NCBI GenBank assembly: GCA_011525185.1
Contig: WTIQ01000012.1
Location: 1 to 9,847, forward strand
Reading direction: 5' to 3'
DNA length: 9,847 nt
DNA from: Paracoccaceae bacterium
GTDB lineage: Bacteria; Pseudomonadota; Alphaproteobacteria; Rhodobacterales; Rhodobacteraceae
The first letter of the stretch is position 1; each line of letters opens with the position of its first letter. The notes beneath the pieces were generated by a model that made no database searches, had not been told where the DNA came from, and worked only from the letters and a program-made list of their open reading frames with translations. Shown here one piece after another: positions 6,101 to 9,847 of this stretch. The position numbers were made by a program, and so were the translations under genes.

Positions 6101-7069
6101 TTAGCTCTTTATATCGCGTGCATAGGCCCACAAACAAATCAGCTCTACCGCGACATGCGCCCCAGCAATCGCGGTCGCACCCGTCGTGTCATAGGGCGGA
6201 GAGACTTCGACAATATCCCCTCCAACCATATTAATCCCAGCCAAATCGCGCAAAATCATTGCCGCCTGAGGCGAACTCAAACCACCCCAAACAGGCGTTC
6301 CCGTGCCAGGGGCATAGGCCGGATCAAGGCAGTCTATATCAAAACTGACATAGGTTTGCGCCTCTCCCAAGATGGTTTTGATCTTGTCTACCACCGCACG
6401 AGGTCCTGTTTCATGTACTTCGCGTGCATCAATGATATTGACACCAAGTGTATCTGCATTGGTTGTACGTATCCCAACTTGGACCGAGCGTTTAGGATCA
6501 ATCAGCCCCAATTTAACGGCCTTATAAAACATGGTGCCGTGATCGACGCGCTCCATATTATCATCAGGCCAAGTATCGGAATGCGCATCAAATTGGAGCA
6601 GAGAGAGCGGGCCATATTTCTCGGCATAGGCCTGCAAAATCGGGAACGAGATATAATGATCACCCCCCAATGCGATGGTCTCAACATCTGCAGAGAGTAA
6701 CTTGGAGAAATGCGCTTTTAGGACTGCGGGAAAGGAGGCAATATCAGCGTAATCAAAAGCCAGATCACCATAATCGATAATGGCATGAGCCTCAAAGGGG
6801 TCGATGTCCCAGCCATAAGGCGGATCAAAGGCCTGCAAGGCGCTGGCCTCTCGTATGGCGCGCGGTCCAAGGCGCGTGCCGCTTCTATTTGTCACCGCTT
6901 GATCAAACGGCACACCTGTGATGGCAAGGTCGACCCCCTCAAGCTCTTTGGTGTAGCGTCGGCGCATAAAGGACGTGGCCCCCGCAAAAGCATTTTCAAA
7001 GCTGTAGCCTTTGAGGCTTTCTTTGGTGAAAGCTGCATCTATATCCGATTTCGCATCTTCAAGGGCCAT
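6101..7069 (-). CDS. speB: Agmatinase (ureohydrolase family)
   Basis: Agmatinase hydrolyses agmatine to putrescine and urea using two Mn ions. The protein has 322 aa. The ureohydrolase metal ligands are visible: His138 in GGDH, Asp161, His163 and Asp165 in DAHSD, and Asp244 and Asp246 in SFDIDCLDP. DHGTMFYKA (176-184), with His177, matches the agmatinase substrate loop and argues against arginase. EVSPPYDTTGATA (288-300) is a family C-terminal signature. The gene starts 8 bases after the stop of the upstream amidohydrolase gene. GAGG ends one base before the ATG, so an upstream GAGA may be the effective ribosome site. Close relatives act on guanidinobutyrate or other guanidino compounds, so the exact substrate is less certain than the family. 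It ends 58 bases before prfA. Confidence 0.9.
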   Translation of the reverse strand: MALEDAKSDIDAAFTKESLKGYSFENAFAGATSFMRRRYTKELEGVDLAITGVPFDQAVTNRSGTRLGPRAIREASALQAFDPPYGWDIDPFEAHAIIDYGDLAFDYADIASFPAVLKAHFSKLLSADVETIALGGDHYISFPILQAYAEKYGPLSLLQFDAHSDTWPDDNMERVDHGTMFYKAVKLGLIDPKRSVQVGIRTTNADTLGVNIIDAREVHETGPRAVVDKIKTILGEAQTYVSFDIDCLDPAYAPGTGTPVWGGLSSPQAAMILRDLAGINMVGGDIVEVSPPYDTTGATAIAGAHVAVELICLWAYARDIKS

Positions 7070-7077
7070 GCCTCATC

Positions 7078-8247
7078 TCACTTACTAATTAAAGGTTGTT
7101 TGGTTTCAACGAGTTTTGCAAAAAATGACGCCCCATAGGGTGAGGCCTCATCGGCAAAATCATATTCAGGATTATGCAAGCCAGCGCCTTCGCCAATTCC
7201 TAAAAAGAGATAGGCTCCTGGCCTTTTTTCAAGCATGTAGGAAAAATCCTCTGCCCCCATTTCAAGGCCATAGTTTCCGTTGACCCGTGCCTCTCCTACA
7301 ATCTCTTTGGCCACGGATATGGCAAATTCTGCATTTTCTTTTGTGTTTATTGTCGGAGGATACCCCTCTTGATAGCGAAGCTCGACCTCCACACCAAAGG
7401 TCTGCGCCTGCCCGCTGACAATTTCATGCATCCGCGCCTGGATCCTGTCGCGCACATCTTTGTTCAAGGTGCGAACTGTTCCATTCATATAAGCCCTATC
7501 GGGAATGATATTATCCACCTGTCCTGTATGGATTTGCGTCACCGAAATAACAGCGTTTTCCATCGGATCAATGTTACGTGAGACAATCGTCTGGAACGCC
7601 TGCGCAATTGCCACGGCCACCATCACAGGATCGCGGGTTTCATGCGGGTACGCGCCATGACCGCCAACCCCCTCGATCTCAATATGAAAGGCATCGGCCC
7701 CTGCCATGATCGCGCTCGGTTTCGTATAAAACATGCCCAGTTCTTCCCCTGGCATATTGTGCAGCGCATAAACCTCGGAAATATCAAAGCGATCGAGCAT
7801 GCCTTCTTTGACCATGATCTCCCCACCGCCGTCGTTTTCCTCGGCGGGTTGGAAAATGAGCGCCACACGACCCGAAAAATTGCGCGTCTCAGCCAAGTAT
7901 TTGGCCGCGCCCAGCAACATGGTGGTGTGACCATCATGGCCACAAGCGTGCATCAGCCCCTCCGTCTCTGAGCACCAGTCTTTGCCGCTTTTTTCTGTAA
8001 GCGGCAGCGCGTCCATATCCGCGCGCAGGCCAATGGTTGGCCCCTCGCCCTGCCCCTCAATGATCGCTACCACCCCAGAGGTGGCAATCCCTGTATGAAT
8101 TTCAGTGATCCCAAAGCTTTTGAGCGTCTTTACAACAAAATCTGCCGTTTTATGGCAGTCCAGCCCAAGCTCGGGATGACGGTGCAAATATTGACGCCAC
8201 TGCGTCATTTCCTCCTGAAATCCAGCTATTCGATTTATAACAGGCAT
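7078..8247 (-). CDS. M20-family amidohydrolase (hippurate/N-acyl-amino-acid hydrolase type)
   Basis: This family of zinc- or manganese-dependent enzymes cleaves amide bonds of N-acylated amino acids, hippurate or similar conjugates in the cytosol. The protein has 389 aa. HRHPELGLDCHKTADFV (22-38) is the N-terminal signature. GLRADMDALPL (73-83) carries an active-site acid. MHACGHDGHTTMLLGAAK (99-116) supplies Cys102, His104 and His107. IFQPAEEN (131-138) has Glu136 (predicted catalytic base) and Glu137 (predicted ligand). ALHNMPG supplies His163, and a last histidine lies in LHNPEYDF near the C-terminus. The dimerisation insert is the central GADAFHIEIEGVGGHGAYPHETRDPV region. AGAGG (8255-8259 on this strand) precedes the ATG by 7 bases. 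speB follows after 8 bases, so the two are almost surely co-transcribed, which suggests amine or amide breakdown. The substrate cannot be read from the sequence. Confidence 0.92.
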   Translation of the reverse strand: MPVINRIAGFQEEMTQWRQYLHRHPELGLDCHKTADFVVKTLKSFGITEIHTGIATSGVVAIIEGQGEGPTIGLRADMDALPLTEKSGKDWCSETEGLMHACGHDGHTTMLLGAAKYLAETRNFSGRVALIFQPAEENDGGGEIMVKEGMLDRFDISEVYALHNMPGEELGMFYTKPSAIMAGADAFHIEIEGVGGHGAYPHETRDPVMVAVAIAQAFQTIVSRNIDPMENAVISVTQIHTGQVDNIIPDRAYMNGTVRTLNKDVRDRIQARMHEIVSGQAQTFGVEVELRYQEGYPPTINTKENAEFAISVAKEIVGEARVNGNYGLEMGAEDFSYMLEKRPGAYLFLGIGEGAGLHNPEYDFADEASPYGASFFAKLVETKQPLISK

Positions 8248-8307
8248 GTTAAAACCTCTGCTAATGATACGATCCTTCTATCTCACCCTAAGTCACGGAG
8301 GCTTGCA
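8248..8307. promoter_or_regulatory. Divergent intergenic region between the amidohydrolase gene and mazG
   Basis: These 60 bases must hold the control signals of at least one of the two divergent genes. Both ribosome sites lie here: minus-strand AGAGG at 8255-8259 and plus-strand GGAGG at 8297-8301. TATCAT (8264-8269, minus strand) resembles a -10 box but would start transcription within the ribosome site. TATAAC (8236-8241, plus strand, inside the amidohydrolase gene) is a weak candidate for mazG. I cannot assign a promoter with confidence. Confidence 0.4.
8297..8301 (+). promoter_or_regulatory. Ribosome binding site that fixes the mazG start
   Basis: GGAGG is a perfect Shine-Dalgarno core six bases before ATG 8308. 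It is the strongest such site I noticed in the window and decides between this start and an otherwise open upstream frame. Confidence 0.85.
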
Positions 8308-9144
8308 ATGGGGTATGACAAAAATCTCGTCACCGATAGATCTGCGGGCATGCCAAGACTATTGGAAATTATGCGCGCTTTGCGTGATCCTGATACGGGA
8401 TGTCCTTGGGATATCGAACAAGATTTTAAATCTATTGCCCCCTATTCCATAGAAGAGGCTTATGAAGTCGCCGACGCCATCGAGCGGGAAGATTGGGAGG
8501 ACCTCAAATCTGAATTGGGCGATCTCCTCTTACAAACCGTCTATCACACGCAGATGGCCAGCGAGGCGGGCTATTTTACATTCGGGGATGTAGTCTCTGC
8601 CATCAGTGATAAAATGGTAGCTCGCCACCCCCATGTGTTTGGTGAGGCCTCTCGTGATAAATCCGCAGAGCAACAGACCGCCGATTGGGAAACAATCAAA
8701 GCCGCCGAGCGCGCTGGAAAAGAAAAAGGCGGTGTCTTGGATGATGTAGCACTTGCCCTCCCCGCCCTTTTGCGCGCACTCAAGCTACAAAAGCGAGCGG
8801 CACGTGTGGGTTTTGACTGGCCCGATATTCGCTTTGTGCTCGACAAACTCTCTGAGGAAATCAGCGAGTTCAACGAGGTCGCGCAAACCACCGATCAAGA
8901 CAAAATGGAAGATGAGTTTGGCGATATTCTGTTTGTGCTGGTCAACTATGGCCGCCACTTGAAACTGGATGCCGAACAAGCCCTACGTCGCGCCAATGCA
9001 AAATTCACACGCCGCTTTGCCTATATCGAGCAACAGCTGGCGAAAACGGGAAAGACTCCCGAGTTGTCCACCCTTGAGGAGATGGACGAGCTTTGGAATG
9101 CCGCAAAAGAGCTTGAAAAAAGGGCCGCCAAAGGCGCTCCTTAG
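8308..9144 (+). CDS. mazG: Nucleoside triphosphate pyrophosphohydrolase MazG
   Basis: MazG hydrolyses (d)NTPs to (d)NMP and pyrophosphate as a cytosolic housecleaning enzyme, and in E. coli it is linked to stress and nutrient responses. I chose ATG 8308 (278 aa) because GGAGG lies at 8297-8301, 6 bases upstream, and the family N-terminus follows: LLEIMRALRDPDTGCPWD (18-35). The same frame runs open back to 8095, but that stretch lies inside the divergent amidohydrolase gene. Two all-alpha MazG repeats are visible. The first has SIEEAYEV (E49, E50, E53) with ELGD (E69, D72); the second has SEEISEF (E183, E184, E187) with EDEFGD (E203, D206). Both keep the EExxE and ExxD magnesium-binding pattern. 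VARHPHVFG (104-112) is a further signature. Length and layout match E. coli MazG (263 aa). Confidence 0.95.
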   Translation: MGYDKNLVTDRSAGMPRLLEIMRALRDPDTGCPWDIEQDFKSIAPYSIEEAYEVADAIEREDWEDLKSELGDLLLQTVYHTQMASEAGYFTFGDVVSAISDKMVARHPHVFGEASRDKSAEQQTADWETIKAAERAGKEKGGVLDDVALALPALLRALKLQKRAARVGFDWPDIRFVLDKLSEEISEFNEVAQTTDQDKMEDEFGDILFVLVNYGRHLKLDAEQALRRANAKFTRRFAYIEQQLAKTGKTPELSTLEEMDELWNAAKELEKRAAKGAP

Positions 9145-9242
9145 AGCTTGTCACGTGCGATGCATGGACCCGAGCAGACGATCCGCAACGATCATATGTT
9201 TCAAAGACGTCAGATGTTGATCACGCCTGTTGTGGTGTAGGA

Positions 9243-9277
9243 CGGCTTGGCCCAGTGGTGCCAGCGGGCGGGTTTTT
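9243..9277 (+). terminator. Possible weak terminator after mazG
   Basis: GCCC (9250-9253) can pair with GGGC (9266-9269), followed by GGG and five T at 9273-9277. An alternative stem pairs TTGGC with GCCAG. Both stems are short, and the site lies about 100 bases after the mazG stop, so this is only a suggestion. Confidence 0.25.
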
Positions 9278-9286
9278 CTGACGAAC

Positions 9287-9298
9287 GCGCTCTAGCGC
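9287..9298. repeat. Short inverted repeat over the permease stop codon
   Basis: GCGC-TCTA-GCGC forms a four-base-pair stem whose loop contains the TAG stop of the permease gene. No T-run follows on the minus strand, so it does not look like an intrinsic terminator; it may be coincidence. Confidence 0.3.
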
Positions 9299-9847
9299 TT
9301 TGAAAAATGGTTAAGTAAAAGCGCAGGAATAACGCCGATTGCAATAATCACAAGCGCAGGCACGGCGGCCAGCTCCATCTGCTCACTATGGGCAAATTGA
9401 TAGGCGTAGGTGGCAAGCGTTTCAAAATCGAAGGGACGCAGGAGCAAGGTCATTGGCAGCTCTTTGGAAATATCGACAAAGGCCAAAACGAAGCCAACGG
9501 CCAGCGGTTTGGCAATGAGCGGCAACGTGATCCGACGTGTCGTCTCATAGGGTCCCATACCAAGAGACCGACTGGCCTGAACCGTTGACGGTGATAATTT
9601 TGACAAGCCAGAAGCGACAGCGCCAAATCCAACAGCCTGAAAGCGCACAATATAGGCAAAGAGGACAACAGCGATTGTGCCACTGAGATAAAGTCCAAAC
9701 TGTGCAAAAAAACCATCCAGCCAGCCGATAAAGCCCAAAACGCCGATTGCGAGCATCGTCCCTGGAACAGCATAGCCCGCCGAAGAGACCTGTGCCAGAA
9801 CACTGAGAGCGGGCAAGTCTCGTTTGTTACTGACGCTGGCCATAGCT
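9292..9847 (-). CDS. ABC transporter permease, iron(III) FbpB type, C-terminal part (5' end outside window)
   Basis: The frame is open to the right window edge. The ATG at 9841-9843 is preceded by an in-frame Ala codon and is probably internal, because family members are about 500 aa or longer and only about 184 residues are visible. Four membrane segments can be seen: about 23-41, 50-75, 111-135 and 157-177, counted from that Met. QASRSLGMGPYETTRRITLPLI (89-110) is the EAA loop that docks on the ATPase subunit, with the conserved Gly and LP. DISKELPMTLLLRPFDFETLATYAYQFAHSEQMELAAVPAL is characteristic of the second half of FbpB/ThiP-like two-domain permeases for Fe3+. Thiamine or other substrates are less likely but possible. 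The gene converges on mazG across 147 bases. Confidence 0.88.
   Translation of the reverse strand, partial: AMASVSNKRDLPALSVLAQVSSAGYAVPGTMLAIGVLGFIGWLDGFFAQFGLYLSGTIAVVLFAYIVRFQAVGFGAVASGLSKLSPSTVQASRSLGMGPYETTRRITLPLIAKPLAVGFVLAFVDISKELPMTLLLRPFDFETLATYAYQFAHSEQMELAAVPALVIIAIGVIPALLLNHFSKR

Noticed and set aside
5921..6700. Long open frame (259 codons) on the + strand across the prfA start and speB
   Set aside because: It is antisense to prfA and speB, crosses their boundary, and its Arg/Ile-rich protein matches nothing I recognise.
8095..8307. N-terminal extension of mazG by 71 codons
   Set aside because: It lies inside the divergent amidohydrolase gene, lacks MazG similarity, and a perfect GGAGG marks the start at 8308.
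1..9847. Possible defence system, mobile element or CRISPR array
   Set aside because: All sizeable frames are accounted for by core genes. MazG can sit beside toxin-antitoxin genes in other bacteria, but no toxin or antitoxin gene is present here, and I saw no repeat-spacer array, integrase or terminal repeats.

Overview
The window is a stretch of chromosomal housekeeping DNA from an alphaproteobacterium. It most likely comes from the Rhodobacteraceae/Roseobacter group, with a base composition near 50% GC. The assignment is inferred from three things: the lptD-surA-pdxA-rsmA order, the linkage of prfA and prmC to a DUF4167 gene, and a SurA with only one recognisable parvulin domain. No sequence search was possible, so genus and species are not claimed. 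I see no tRNA, rRNA, CRISPR array, insertion sequence, phage gene or integrase.

Bases 1-3278 (+ strand) hold an outer-membrane biogenesis and housekeeping operon: the 3' end of lptD (LPS insertion porin), surA (periplasmic chaperone), pdxA (vitamin B6 synthesis) and rsmA (16S rRNA dimethyltransferase). All three junctions are ATGA overlaps, in which the start codon of one gene shares bases with the TGA stop of the gene before it. This points to one transcript and translational coupling.

Bases 3322-8247 (- strand) hold five genes, read from right to left: an M20-family amidohydrolase, agmatinase (speB), release factor 1 (prfA), the release-factor glutamine methyltransferase (prmC) and a DUF4167 protein. 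The amidohydrolase and speB are 8 bp apart and look like a small amine/amide catabolic pair. prfA and prmC overlap by ATGA, and their products act together, since PrmC methylates the GGQ glutamine of RF1. The DUF4167 gene is separated from prmC by 193 bp. That gap carries phased A-tracts and possible promoter elements, so this gene may have its own promoter. It converges on rsmA.

Bases 8308-9144 (+ strand) hold mazG, a nucleoside triphosphate pyrophosphohydrolase, divergent from the amidohydrolase gene. Bases 9292-9847 (- strand) hold the C-terminal part of an iron-type ABC transporter permease, convergent with mazG and cut by the window edge.

I found no convincing undescribed multi-gene system. 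The points most worth a second look are the DUF4167 protein of unknown function beside the translation-termination genes, the bent A-tract region upstream of it, the degenerate second half of SurA, an R-G-D variant in a conserved PrmC motif, and the linkage of agmatinase to an M20 hydrolase.
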